From contig CM066736.1 in assembly GCA_033961575.1 (NCBI GenBank), positions 8,713,501 to 8,777,500 on the forward strand: a DNA stretch of 64,000 nucleotides, written 5' to 3'. Positions within the stretch are counted from its first letter, which is position 1; every line of letters starts with the position of its first letter. Source of the DNA: Aselliscus stoliczkanus. Lineage: Eukaryota; Chordata; Mammalia; Chiroptera; Hipposideridae. The position numbers and the translations under genes were made by a program. The notes under the pieces were generated by a model. The model was not told the DNA's origin, did not search any database, and worked only from the letters and a program-made list of their open reading frames with translations. Of this stretch, positions 31,681-42,074 are shown piece by piece.

Positions 31681-32314
31681 AGTGTTTTACATCCTTGGCA
31701 TGACTGACATTTTTTTTTTTTTAAGATTTTTATTGGGGAATTGGGGGAGGGGAACAGTGTTGGGGATCCCGTGAAGGGGAACAGAGAAGTTGCTGTCCTT
31801 TTGTTCTTCAGTCTAGTTGTGGAGGACGTTGCTTCACTGGCCCATGTTGGTGTCATCATTGCGCTTTTCCTGGATGAGGCAGATCAGTCGCTGGTCATTG
31901 GACGGCCGCTCACCGCAGCTCTTGGCAGCTCACGCCAGCCGGCCACTCACTGCAGCCTACACCATCACCGGGGCTCACACAGCCCAGCTCCAGGTGGAGC
32001 TGTTGTTCACCATCTTAGCTGTAGAGGGCAGTGTCACTGGCCCTCATATGTGGGATCCGAACTGGGGCTGCTGGCTTCCCAAGTCAGCTCTTAACCAGTG
32101 TGCCACTTGGCTGGCCCACGACTGACATTTTTGACCAGGTAATTCTTTGTGGTGGGGGCCTATTCTGTGCATTGTAGAGTGTTTAGCAGCACCCCTGATC
32201 TCTAGTCACCAGCCAGTGGTAAACCCCTGCCCCCTTAAGAGAACCAAAATATCTTCAGAGATTGCCAAATGTTCCCTGGAGGGGAGGGAACATTGCCCCT
32301 AGTTGACAAACCAC
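31681..32314 (-). mobile_element. MER20 hAT element, antisense, split by a SINE
   Basis: Left end cagtgttttacatccttggc; right part gaccaggtaattctttgtgg, gagtgtttagcagcacccct, agagattgccaaatgttccc and gttgacaaaccactg. Flanking 8-mers atgatatc and attacatc match at six of eight bases, consistent with a decayed hAT target duplication. The SINE at 31715-32119 interrupts it. Confidence 0.82.
31715..32119 (-). mobile_element. type B (long) SINE inside MER20
   Basis: Tail end ttaagatttttattgggg, ggaacagagaagttgctgtc, cttcagtctagttgtggagg, body with cagctcttggcagctcacgc, and the tRNA-like head ending cacttggctggccc. A perfect 13-bp target duplication, gactgacattttt, lies at 31702-31714 and 32120-32132. 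It is about 50 bp shorter than the copy at 1951-2408, missing part of the GCAGC-rich body. Confidence 0.92.
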
Positions 32315-32395
32315 TGATTACATCCTGTTTTACAAATGTGGAAACAGGCGCAGGAAGGTGAACATTGTACCTTACAGGACTGGGTATCGGTCACC

Positions 32396-32870
32396 CGTCT
32401 TCAACATTCCCTGCCCCACCGCCCCCTCTCTTTATCACCCAACTGGTTACAAGGATTTGTTACTTATATTTTTCAGATATGGAGTTCCAGATCTTTTTCT
32501 AAGTCTATATTTACAAAATTGGGATCAAACTGAATATGCCATTATGTAACTTTCCTTTCTCATTTAACAACCTAGCACATATATGGCTGGGTGAGAAAAG
32601 CGAGTTGTGGATGGGTAGATCTAGCATAGCACCCTTTGTGTAAACACACACACACACACTCACCCCACAGGGGTGTATTTGTATCTGCATAGGAAGATAC
32701 ACACAAGGTTGTGATCTGTGATTGCCTCTGAGCTTGGAGCCATGGGGGTGGGTAGTAAGGGGATTTTAAATTGACCTGACACACTTCTGAACTGTGTGAA
32801 TTTTTACATCAGCCACATATTTCCTTTTAATTTTTAAAACTAATAAAATGACGCAAAGTTCCCTCTTGGA
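32396..32870. mobile_element. possible old L1 fragments
   Basis: tatttacaaaattgggatca, aactgaatatgccattatgt, aactttcctttctcatttaa and later tgaatttttacatcagccac, aatttttaaaactaataaaa resemble old L1 3' sequences. A short (CA)n run is at 32644-32660. Confidence 0.4.
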
Positions 32871-33049
32871 CAGTTAATAGACACAGAACATGAATTTTTT
32901 AATACTGACAGATGCACTGTCACACTGTTTCTTCCGGTGGAAAGTTGAGGTTCTTCCCGACATCTCAATTATACACAATGCTGCCGTGAACATCTGAAGC
33001 TAGTGCTTCCGACTGGGCTCTGGGGTGCGGAGGGGCAGATGACAAAGGT

Positions 33050-33366
33050 TTGCTCAGCCCTGTAAGCAGCACTTCGCTGCATCATCTCATGTAGTTCCCC
33101 CAGCAACACTGGATGGATATCATTTTGGTTCCCAGTGTATAGATAAGGAACGTGAGACATCAAGGTCCCACAGGGGATTAGTAAGAATTAGAGAGGTGCT
33201 GGGCCGGCCAAGTGTGGCGTGGTGGTTAAGCGCTGGCTTGGGAAGCTAGCGGCCCCGGTTCGGTCCCACATATGAGGGCCAGTGACACTGCCCTCAAAAA
33301 AAAAAAAAAAAATACAATAAATAAAAAAATAAAAGAATTAGAGAGGTGCTAAAATATTAGTTCTAC
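33050..33366 (-). mobile_element. MIR fragment, antisense, followed by a SINE
   Basis: gcatcatctcatgtagttcc, cagtgtatagataaggaacg, gagacatcaaggtcccacag and gaattagagaggtgct read as antisense MIR. The type A SINE is inserted near its end. Confidence 0.6.
33201..33332 (+). mobile_element. type A tRNA-derived SINE
   Basis: gggccggccaagtgtggcgt, ggtggttaagcgctggcttg, ggaagctagcggccccggtt, cggtcccacatatgagggcc, agtgacactgccctc, then a long A/T-rich tail. A perfect 18-bp target duplication (aagaattagagaggtgct) is at 33183-33200 and 33333-33350. Confidence 0.95.
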
Positions 33367-33874
33367 TGCCATATGATCCAACTATTCCACTTCTGGGTAT
33401 TTATCCAAAGGATACAAGAACACAAATTCCAAAGGCTGTCTGTGCCCCCATGTTCATTGCACCATTATTTACAATAGCCAAGATATAGAAACAACCTAAG
33501 TGTTCATCTATGGGTGAATGGATAAAGATGTGATATATTATAATGGAATACAACTCAGCCATAAAAAAAGAATAAAATCTTGCTATTTGCCACAACATGT
33601 ATGGACATTGAGGGTATAAGTGAAATAAGTCAGAAAGGGAAAAATGAATACCATATGGTTTTACTTACGAGGCTATGTGGCATCTAAAAAAATACCACAA
33701 CAGATAAACAACCAAAAACACACACCCAGAGATACAGAAAACAGATCATGATTAGCAGAGGGGAAGGGGGTTGGGGGGTAGGCGGAAGGGGTGAAGGGGT
33801 GATCACTGTGTCGTGTATACAGATGTCGAATTATAATGTTGTCCACCTGACAGTGTAATAATAACAATAATAAG
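33366..33874 (+). mobile_element. 5'-truncated L1 3' end
   Basis: The start encodes the C-terminal tail of L1 ORF2 with stops and is followed by 3' UTR: ccatatgatccaactattcc, cttctgggtatttatccaaa, caccattatttacaatagcc, ggataaagatgtgatatatt, tgaaataagtcagaaaggg, and an A/T-rich end. A 14-bp perfect target duplication (aaatattagttcta) is at 33352-33365 and 33875-33888, so the 509-bp unit inserted as such. Confidence 0.93.
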
Positions 33875-33954
33875 AAATATTAGTTCTAAGCTAAGACTTT
33901 CTCCCTAAATGAGTCAAGGGGTTGAAAGAAAGTGGAAGAGATAATGACTGTCGC

Positions 33955-34460
33955 AGTGTTGGGTTCTCAGTTAACATGCCCACGAATTGCTTGGGGATCT
34001 GGTTGAAAAGCAGCAGATCCTGAGGCACTGGGAGGTGGGATGGTGGGTGAGGCTGGGCCTCTCACAGGGCAGCACCAGGGGCCCTTGAGATGAACGCTGA
34101 ACCTTGACTGTGGGGGAGCTAAAACCGCATAGAACTAAATGCACAAATGAGTGAAAACTCAAAGTGAAAAAGTCAAAAGTAAGCCTGGTGAAATCTGGAT
34201 CATGGAGGTGGATCAATTTCCTGGCTGTGATTGGCTAAGATGTTACCATCGGGAGCCTGGGTGAAGGGGCCAGGAGATCTCTCTGCATTCGTTCTTACAA
34301 CTGCCTGTCAATCTACACATATCTCAAAAGGAAAAGTGAAAAAAAAAAAAGCCAGATTCTGATTTAGGAGGTCTGGGGTCATCTGGGAGACTCTGTAGTT
34401 CTAAGAAACTCCCCAGGGGTGCTGCTGCCTGTGATTGGCCAAGGTGTAGCACTATGCTTT
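33955..34460 (+). mobile_element. MER5A split by an older-type L1 3' end
   Basis: Left half gaattgcttggggatctggt, tgaaaagcagcagatcctga; right half ccagattctgatttaggagg, tctggggtcatctgggagac and gctgctgcctgtgattggcc. The two halves are separated by the L1 fragment at about 34085-34351. Confidence 0.55.
34085..34351 (+). mobile_element. old L1 3' end fragment
   Basis: ctggatcatggaggtggatc, gattggctaagatgttacca, gggtgaaggggccaggagat, ctctctgcattcgttcttac, cctgtcaatctacacatatc, and a poly-A at 34339-34350. These are standard L1 3' UTR words. Confidence 0.7.
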
Positions 34461-34780
34461 TCAATACGGGGACCACCGGGCATAGGTGGTAACTGAGCAT
34501 TGGAAACGTGGCCAGTCTGATTGAGGGGGCGCTGTACATGTGAAATACACACTGGGCTTGGAAGACAGTATGAAAAAGGAAATGTAAAATATTTCATCAG
34601 TAGTTTTAAAAATTGATTACATGTAGAAATAGTATTTTGGATACACGGGGTTACATAAAATGGATGAAGACATTTAATCTCCCCTGTTCCTTTTTGCTTT
34701 TTAAAAATGAGGCAATGAGAACATTTAAAATTATGTTTGTGGCCTGCATGATATTTCTATTGGATAGCTCTGGGCTAGCA
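34450..34780. mobile_element. hAT-Charlie-like fragment (MER33/MER3 style)
   Basis: atgcttttcaatacggggac, aggaaatgtaaaatatttc, atcagtagttttaaaaattg, attacatgtagaaatagtat and ggcctgcatgatatttctat then tggatagctctgggc fit the interior and ends of a short hAT element. Confidence 0.5.
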
Positions 34781-34839
34781 TGTTTGAGGGAGATGGCATC
34801 AGGGAAGAAGTGGCAATCAGGGAGGCAGGAGGTGATCCG

Positions 34840-35040
34840 TCCTCTAGTCAGTCAACAGACAGTTCCTGGACGTATACTCTGTGCTAGAGGTAAGCCAAGC
34901 AGCCACGGGCCCTGGCTTCCTGGAGCTTGTGGTTTAGAACAGAACAACTAGGCGATTGTGGGAGGTCCTTGAAAGCTAGGGAGAGGAGGTGAAAAGGAGG
35001 AAGCAATGGGCCATGACAGAGTCAGAGCTGTGGTGATGTG
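34840..35040 (+). mobile_element. ancient LINE-like repeat fragment
   Basis: gtcagtcaacagacagttcc, gtatactctgtgctagaggt and ctggcttcctggagcttgtg fit the old repeat family seen at 18.1 kb. Confidence 0.45.
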
Positions 35041-35104
35041 TTCCAAGGACACACAGCCTGGCTGCAGGTTGATGTGGTCCAAGGACAGAGCTGATTATGT
35101 TCTC

Positions 35105-35310
35105 TGGACCAGGCATGAGGCTGTGTATTGTCTGTGTGGTGTCTCATAGAAGAAACAATCACCTGGGCAACCCCATGGGGTAGGTACCAACATTAGCCGC
35201 ATCTTACAGCTCCGAGAGAGAGGCTCAGAGAGGTGAAGTGAACTTCCTGAGCTTGCACAGCCAGAGAGTAGCTGAACAGGGATTTGAACACAGCTCTGCT
35301 TGATCCAGAT
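35105..35310 (-). mobile_element. MIR, antisense
   Basis: ggcaaccccatggggtaggt, accaacattagccgcatctt, gaggctcagagaggtgaagt, cttgcacagccagagagtag and cagggatttgaacacagct give a well-preserved antisense MIR. Confidence 0.88.
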
Positions 35311-36095
35311 CTCCTGTGCTTAACTGCGATGAGGTATCACTCTTCCTTGCTGGAGCAATGCATGCTGCATTATTGCATGCAGATCCATTGGTCTGGCACA
35401 CTTTCTCCCAAGCCAGCTCTTCAAAGGGGGAAGTGGGCTGCCCCATTCCTGCCTCTCCCAGGCAACCTTGGCTGGCACCCTCCTTAGCTCGTATCATTAA
35501 AAAAATTTAATTCTCCCCCACCCCCCTAGCTCCAGCCCAAATTCTACCCTCCATGGTCCTCTGTGGATACTGGTCAGCTCTGGGAGTGGGAGTGGGGGCA
35601 GGGGGTGCTGCCAGCACCAGGGGACTTGCCCCTGAGATCAGAGTAAAATTGAAGCCTAAGTCACCTCCATCCCTTTCTCCCCCTTCTCTCCACTACGCTC
35701 CTGGCTGTTCGCAGTGGTCCCCAAACCCCCTCAGCTTCAGCACAATTTACTGTCTCACCAAGCTGTCCCTATTTGACAAACAGGTGATTTTGTTAATGAG
35801 GAATAAATGAGATCCACAGGATGAGAGAGGGTGTGCAGCAGCTGGCGTGAGGGCAAGATGTGTCGAGTTTATTAAAATAATATCTGGCCACATGCTCCGT
35901 GCTCAGGGTCCAGGCTGGAGGACTGCCTCGCGTTTTCTCTCCTCCCAGCCGCGGCCGTGTCCCTGTCTCCTTCCGGCTTCCGGGAGGTGCCTATTCCCAG
36001 CCCGGGCTGGCAGTGCCTGGACAGACCCTGGTACTGCTGCCAACTCCTTGGGGAGGGGAGGGATGGAAGGCTTTTAATCGGATGATGATGATGGG
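35311..36095. other. unassigned sequence
   Basis: No firm repeat or gene. The part at 35855-35890 (cgagtttattaaaataatat) and 36070-36105 (cttttaatcggatgatgatg) has non-repetitive AT-core words that may mark small regulatory islands. Confidence 0.4.
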
Positions 36096-36405
36096 GCTGA
36101 CGGATAATGGGAGTGGGGGGTGTGAGCGTGTATGTGACGGTGTGGTGAGTGTGTGTGAGAATGGGTGTGTGGGATTTGAGTGGGAAGTGTGTCTAACAGA
36201 AGAGAAAGCAGGAGAGAGTGGGTGAAAGAGCTGGAATTTGATGAGTGTGGGCAAGAGAGAGGGAGGAAAGAAAGGAGGGGGAGAGAGACAGAGAAAGAAG
36301 TAGAAACACAACAGGAAGAGAGAGCGAGACACAGAGAGAGAGCAAGAGAGAAGAGGCACTGAGAGACAGAGACCCACACAGGGAGAGCCAACAAGATTGG
36401 AACAG

Positions 36406-36457
<52 letters not shown>

Positions 36458-36460
36458 CAA
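36096..36460. repeat. polypurine tract with (GA)23
   Basis: GTGTG-rich start (36118-36175), then almost pure A/G on the + strand, ending in an uninterrupted GA array at 36407-36453. Mirror symmetry of GA makes it a candidate triplex (H-DNA) former. The 216-aa and 133-aa frames here are repeat artefacts. Confidence 0.95.
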
Positions 36461-36569
36461 TCCCAGAGATGGACACACAGAAGTAGAAAGAGAAGCAGGG
36501 AGGTGAGCCGGCGGCCAAGAAGCCCAGTAGCAAGAGGCCAGGAGCTCGAAGCTCTGGGTTCTGGGATGG

Positions 36570-36650
36570 CTCTGAGAGCACCTGCATGTGACCTGGGCTG
36601 GGTGTCCTCCCTCCCTGGGCCTCAGTTTCCCCTACCCGCACAATGAGGGG
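36570..36650 (+). mobile_element. MIR fragment
   Basis: gacctgggctgggtgtcctc and cctgggcctcagtttcccct, acccgcacaatgaggggt match the MIR core. Confidence 0.5.
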
Positions 36651-36930
36651 TCATGTGCCATGCCTTGTACTTATCTTTACACTACTGTTGGATGAGAAAG
36701 GGGGAGAATAGGGATTGGGGTGGGCGAGGTGGGGGGCACAAACAGGTGTGACATTTCCTAGTCTAAGGCTGGAACAGGGAAAGGAAAATATGACCCCCGT
36801 TGCAGCCTGACCATGGCTCTTCACGGACAGAGATGGGAGGCAGGGCAAGGTCTGGGACAAAAGAAATGCATCCAGAGAGAGAAGGATTTGGGATGAAAGC
36901 GGGATCTGGCCAGGCACCTGGGAAACAGGG
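36651..36930. other. unassigned sequence
   Basis: No repeat or gene recognised. The 206-aa minus-strand frame here lacks any domain and overlaps the L2 remnant. Confidence 0.45.
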
Positions 36931-36934
36931 AGGC

Positions 36935-37115
36935 GCGTCCAGCCTTTTCTGTCTCGGTCTTCGCTCATGCTGTTCCCTCTGCCTGTTCTGTTCCCAGTGC
37001 TGGGAACACCTCCTCCCTTTCTGCCTGGGCCAGCTGGACGCATCCTCAAGGTCCAGCTCCAGTATACCTCCTCTCCGAAGCTGTCCACAATCTCCCATCC
37101 CTCCCTCCTTTGAAT
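36935..37115 (+). mobile_element. L2 fragment
   Basis: cgctcatgctgttccctctg, ctgttctgttcccagtgctg, gggaacacctcctcccttt and ctccagtatacctcctctcc resemble the L2 segment between the first and last third of its 3' end. Confidence 0.45.
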
Positions 37116-37119
37116 GCAG

Positions 37120-37730
37120 GGAGCAGTCAATGGAAAATCAGAGAACGGGGCATCTGGCAGCCTTCCCAGAGGACGTGAGGCCTGAAAGTCAGTTTCAAAT
37201 GAGGCCATGTCTCCCAAAACCAGGAACCATCTTTGTGGTCTGCCCCCCACCCCCCAACCGCCTGTGACCACACTGTTCTTGAAATCAACTTACCTTTGGT
37301 ACTTAAACAATGGCTCTGGACAGGAACTGTGTGTATGATAGTGGCGAGTGGAAATCCAGTGACACTTGGGCTTGTAGACATCTTTTCTCACGAGAATTTA
37401 TTTTCCTGTATGACTCATGGCATTAAAACACGTTGGTCGGGGCACTGCCTGTAATCGTTTGGCCCGGGAAGAGAGGGACAGGAGGCCTGGAGGTCCCAAA
37501 TGGGGGCTTGGGCCAAGGTGGGCGAGGGTGTGGGGCTAGAAGGGCGGAGAGGAGGGCAAGCCGACCTGAGGGGCCTTGAATGCCAGGACAAGGAGGGGTT
37601 CCATGTGGGAGGCAACAGGGAGCCAGACGGGTTGGATGGGCATGTGGAAGCATGTCCACGGTGGCTCCGTTACCACGAGGCACCAGATGGGGGTGGGGGC
37701 CTCACGTGGGCCATGTCGCTGTTCCTGGCT
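37120..37730. other. unassigned sequence
   Basis: No confident element. Overlapping frames on both strands are not gene-like. Confidence 0.45.
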
Positions 37731-37734
37731 GCCC

Positions 37735-38200
37735 CATATACCTGTCAGTTCTTTGTACCCACTGTCACCATCCTTCTTCTCTGTTTCTGTCACTCCCTGT
37801 GCCCCCTTCCCTTTCAAGTGCCATTCTGTCTGTCTGTTTCAATCGCTGTCATTCTCCCTTTGGGTGCTAGCCACATGCATGGCCCCTCCCCCACCAGGCA
37901 GGTGGGTCCCCCCATTGTGCCGGCTCGCTCCAGCTCCCCCTTCTTCCTGGCTCCTCTCTCCTACCCCCTGCTGTCTCTACTTAGCTGCTCTCTCCAGCGC
38001 CTCTGCCTCTGCCTGTCTCCCTCTCTCTCCGGTTCTCATTCTTTCCATCTTGCTGTGTCTCTGCCTCTTCTTGTCTATTTTAATCCTCCCCACCCCTTGG
38101 TCTCTTTACCTATTTCTCTGGCTCTCACTTTCTCTATCTGTCGCTTAATGCCTCTCCGTCTTTATGTCTCTTCCTCTCTTTCTCTCTCCCCTCCTCCATA
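37735..38200. repeat. pyrimidine-rich tract
   Basis: CT-rich + strand with repeated tgtctctgcc/ctctctcc words and no fixed period. It yields a 233-aa and a 190-aa Leu/Ser/Pro-rich frame in different phases, both spurious. Confidence 0.8.
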
Positions 38201-38870
38201 AAGCAAGAGTGTCCCACCCATCTCAGGGGCTGGGATCCTCCGCCCTCCACCCACCCCCACACACAGCACACCATCACTCACACACGTGCACATCCCAACC
38301 CCAGTGGTTCCCATAGCTCATGACCCCTCCTGTAAATCTGCCCTGTCTTCCTTTGGGCAGAATGGAGTCCCTTCTTGATCAGCTCTGAGTCCTGGGCATA
38401 GCACACAGTAGGTCTTCAGGAATGGTTTGAGGAGCATTTGCTTAGGCTCCTTCCTGTTCCTCTGTAGATTCACCCCCCCAAGAAACGTACACTCCCTGGT
38501 GGGGAAGAGGCAGCCGCACATGCCCAGCCCCCCCTCCTTTCTTGACAGTTTTTCTGTCGCTGGCTGTCTTCCTTCCCATCCATCATTTCCTCTTTTTCCT
38601 CTCCCTCCTCCAGTCCCACAGCCCCATCACTCTTGCTCAGGCGAGCAGGGAGCTGCCCAGCTCGGCCTTCTCCTGGGCCCTCCCCCCACTTCCATCTCCG
38701 TTGGTCCCAAAGCAAACAGTGTCCCCTCTGAGCAGCCTTCATCATGGAGCCTTGGTGATGGGGAGGGAGAGGTCTGCAGAATTGAGATTGGAGCCGATTA
38801 CGGGACAAGTTTAGAGCTCAGTTAATAGCCCAGAAGCCACATAAACAGTGGCCTCACCTGACATCCCCCC
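38201..38870. other. unassigned sequence
   Basis: Weak L2-like end at 38380-38425 (ctgggcatagcacacagtag). The segment 38750-38845 (gccgattacgggacaag, ctcagttaatagccc) is non-repetitive. No gene. Confidence 0.4.
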
Positions 38871-38871
38871 C

Positions 38872-38873
<2 letters not shown>

Positions 38874-38922
<49 letters not shown>
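38874..38922. repeat. (CA)24 microsatellite
   Basis: Forty-nine bases of uninterrupted CA. Confidence 0.97.
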
Positions 38923-39079
38923 AGCCACAAGCCCCAGGCTGAAGCGGGGATGGAACTGAATTTTCTTCCGAGATTTCTCAGGGCTTCTCATCGCAAGCAA
39001 GGACTAGCCTTTCAGAATGACGGCCAAAGTTATACTGTGATACGATGTTGTAAGGATTTATCTCTGTTTAGATCTTTAA

Positions 39080-39260
39080 AAAGCAATTTCTGAAATCCAA
39101 ACCACAACACAACAAAATATGCATTGAAGAAAAAAAAAAAGAAGCTATAATATCAACAGTGGTTGTCACTGAGTGGAACACGTATCTTTTTCCCTCATTT
39201 TCTGTATTTTCCAAATATTTCTTAATGAGCATCTTAAAATTAATTCAGTATTTCAAATGG
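39080..39260 (+). mobile_element. old L1 3' end fragment
   Basis: caacagtggttgtcactgag, ttttctgtattttccaaata and tttcttaatgagcatcttaa are typical of old L1 3' ends. A second such end is at 60840-60935. Confidence 0.5.
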
Positions 39261-39379
39261 TTGTGTCTGTCCATACATCTATATATACATTCAACATGTT
39301 GTACACTGATTACTAGTGCTATTGGCAATGTTTATTTTGAAAATAAACTAGTTCTTGATTTTCACGTTTACATTTTATT

Positions 39380-40040
39380 TGTTTTTGAGTAGGTGATACA
39401 TTCATATGGCTAATAATTCAAAAGGGACCAAAAATAGGCATCAAGTGACACTGCAACCTCCATCCCCAGCCACCTGGTTCCCCTTTCTGGAGAGAAAAGG
39501 TAGCATCTGTTCCTATGGATGCTTCTAGAGACAGCGTCACATTACGAATTCAGAAACAGGTGTACACTTGTAAAGAAAGAGATAATACAATGATCTCTTT
39601 AGCATCACCCAGTTTTTCTTCTTGCTTTGAGAGGACTCGCCCCTGGACCACAGTGTGGGCTTTCCCCAGCCTGGGCAGGTGGCTTTAGAACCGACTTCTC
39701 TAGAACCCTTCCCCCCAGCCCCTCTGGCCTCGCGCTGGCCAAGACCCAAAGAACCCCTTCCTTTTCAAACGCTCTATGATTCGGGATTACAAAAGCAATG
39801 CCTACATGAAACCTATATGGAGACATGTAATATCATACATTCACCGTCATCCCACCGCTCAGGCATAACCCGCAGGAGCGCTTTCGGTTAATATTTCTGC
39901 AGCTTTTTGCTTTTCGAGGTGTATATTTTTAAAAAGTGGGGTTGGGGTGAGCAGCGTGGATGGCATTTTCCAATTTCTCACTTAATTTATTTTCACTTAG
40001 TTTATCTGCCCACGTCCGTTACCGCGAGATCCACCTCATG
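39380..40040 (-). mobile_element. possible old L1 sequence, antisense
   Basis: gagtaggtgatacattcata, tggctaataattcaaaaggg, ctggttcccctttctggag, gataatacaatgatc and later tatttctgcagctttttgct suggest a degenerate old L1 in antisense. The support is weaker than for other LINE calls. Confidence 0.4.
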
Positions 40041-40425
40041 AGGAAGATCCATTTTTTGAGACGTGTTTTGGGGTAAGAGAAGGGAAACCCTTTGTGCCCT
40101 GATGTCCTTTGTTTTTAAGGGGGCTGGGACTAGTGAGGTCTAGGTGGGCGGTATCAGCCAAGTGAGGTGGCCCAGGGTGCCTGATGCTTTGCTTAGAAGG
40201 AGGGAGGGCCCGAGGTGCCAGAGTGGGGCAGTGCCCTCCTGCCACATAGGGAACGCTGATTCTGCTGGATATGACCAAGGGCTGCCTTTGTCTAGTCTAG
40301 CACCTGCGGTCCAGGCTTATGCTGGCTCCGTATTAGCTGGAGAGGGCTTGCGAAGACTGTGTGGCTCACTTTCATGAGTCTCCCATAGGCTCTCAAGCTG
40401 CCGGAGCTGGCCTGGACCCGGGGAA
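40041..40425. other. unassigned sequence
   Basis: No repeat or gene recognised. Confidence 0.45.
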
Positions 40426-40429
40426 CCCC

Positions 40430-40530
40430 AAGAGGAATATGGTGTTGGAGCCAAGAGACCTGATCTCATCACCCGTGACGTGTCCCATTCTCTGTCTGCA
40501 GAATGAGAAGGTGGAGTGGGTATTAGCATT
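40430..40530 (+). mobile_element. MIR fragment
   Basis: ttggagccaagagacctgat, catcacccgtgacgtgtccc, attctctgtctgcagaatga resemble MIR sense words. Confidence 0.4.
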
Positions 40531-40742
40531 CAGTGATACCAGGTGCTGTGCCAAGTCCTTTTTATTTTATCTCATTTTACTCTGTAGCAACTCTGCAAGG
40601 TAGGGACTGTTATTATCCCCATTCTATAGAAGAGGAACCAAGACTCAAGAGATGAGATAATGTTCCTGAATTCACCCAAATAGTAAATGCAGGAGCCTGG
40701 ATTTGAACTCAGGGATGTCTGACTCCAGAGCCCAAGTTCTTG
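40528..40742 (-). mobile_element. MIR, antisense, ending at a SINE insertion
   Basis: gataccaggtgctgtgccaa, ttttatctcattttactctg, ttattatccccattctatag, aagaggaaccaagactcaag and cctggatttgaactcaggga give a nearly complete antisense MIR. The type C SINE is inserted in its last bases. Confidence 0.85.
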
Positions 40743-41023
<281 letters not shown>

Positions 41024-41189
41024 AGAACCCAAGTTCTTGACCTCTCCTCTCTAAGAACCCAGTGGCCTAAGATTCCATGCCTTATGCTGACTTCTGCACA
41101 AGAACAACCACCAGTGGGATTGGGGACATAAGGGTGACTTCAGAGGGCTTGGGTTTGACTTTCTCTGCCTTTGTGTTCCTTTACCTCCT

Positions 41190-41400
41190 GATGCCCTGAG
41201 CTCCTGGAGACCAGGGTTTGCATCTTACTCATCCTTGCCACTCTAGCTTCTTGAGCATTTGCCCTGTGCACAGAAGTTCTCAAGAAATATTTGCTGAATG
41301 ACTATAAATGGAGGTCATTCATCAAGCACCTTTTGAACTCCTATTACATGTTGAATACTGTACCTGATGCTAGAGATAGGCACATGAGTGACAGTGAGTA
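41190..41400 (+). mobile_element. L2 tail followed by old LINE-like fragment
   Basis: ctgagctcctggagaccagg, tcttactcatccttgccact, gttctcaagaaatatttgct then gaatgactat is an L2 terminus. The next part, catcaagcaccttttgaact and gttgaatactgtacctgatg, is the old repeat seen elsewhere. Confidence 0.6.
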
Positions 41401-41665
41401 ATAATGATCGTATCCTTTGCTATGTGCTGAGTACTTTGCTAAATGTATGTATAAATGCACATGTAATGTCAACCTGTTTAGTGTAAACCTCAAAATAACC
41501 CTACTGTGCTCTCAATTTATATATGAAGAAAGAGCTCAGAGAAGTCAAGAACTTGTCTAAGGTCACACAGCTTATAATACTGTGTTTGGACTTGAACTTG
41601 AAGATGGGCCTGGGACTGTCAAGCTCCAAAGTACTCTGTCACCAAACTATATATGCTTTCCCCCA
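41400..41665 (-). mobile_element. MIR, antisense
   Basis: ctatgtgctgagtactttgc, ctcaaaataaccctactgtg, atatgaagaaagagctcaga, gaagtcaagaacttgtctaa and ggtcacacagcttataatac give a long antisense MIR. Confidence 0.85.
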
Positions 41666-41689
41666 CAACCTCTGGCCTCGAGGTGCTCA

Positions 41690-42060
41690 TCTTTTAGTTC
41701 AGTAGATCTGATATGGGTGCAAATAACTAGGTACCTTTGGAGAGCTAGAGAGAATGAATGAATGATATAGGTTGTTTAAGCTAAGAAGCTGGGGAGCATA
41801 TTTGTAGTTGGGGGAACAAGAGAGGTTTTATAAAAAAACACAGTGGCATTTGCATTGGGCATTGGGAGATAGGTAGGATTTGTACCTATAGAAACAGCAA
41901 GGAAGGAGAACAAGATGGGATAAAGGTCCAGATTTGGGAAATTGCAGAGCAAGCATAAGGAACAGAGGAAGTGAGCTTTCTTATAGTGCAGGATGTAAAG
42001 GCAGAGAGGGAAGAAAGCAATAATGATTTGCACATAATATGTGTTGTGAGTTTAAATAGT
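41690..42060. other. old LINE-like or unassigned sequence
   Basis: gaggtgctcatcttttagtt and a gaatgaatgaatgat run suggest a decayed repeat. No gene signature. Confidence 0.4.
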
Positions 42061-42074
42061 TTGTCAGTTGCTTC

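Larger units (their letters stand above)
31575..32395 (-). mobile_element. MIR, antisense, split by MER20
   Basis: Left part ttagccagcacctcccaaaa and gctctgggaggtggacaggg; right part catcctgttttacaaatgtg and gaaacaggcgcaggaagg. Joined, these give an antisense MIR core interrupted by the MER20 at about 31681-32315. Confidence 0.65.

Noticed and set aside
33366..33874. Possible functional L1 coding end
   Set aside because: The ORF2 tail is 5'-truncated and has stops; only a dead retroposed fragment.
36651..37271. 206-aa minus-strand open frame
   Set aside because: Overlaps an L2-like remnant and competing frames on the other strand; no recognisable protein feature.
37500..38201. 233-aa and 190-aa Leu/Ser/Pro-rich open frames
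   Set aside because: They are translations of a pyrimidine-rich tract and occur in more than one phase.
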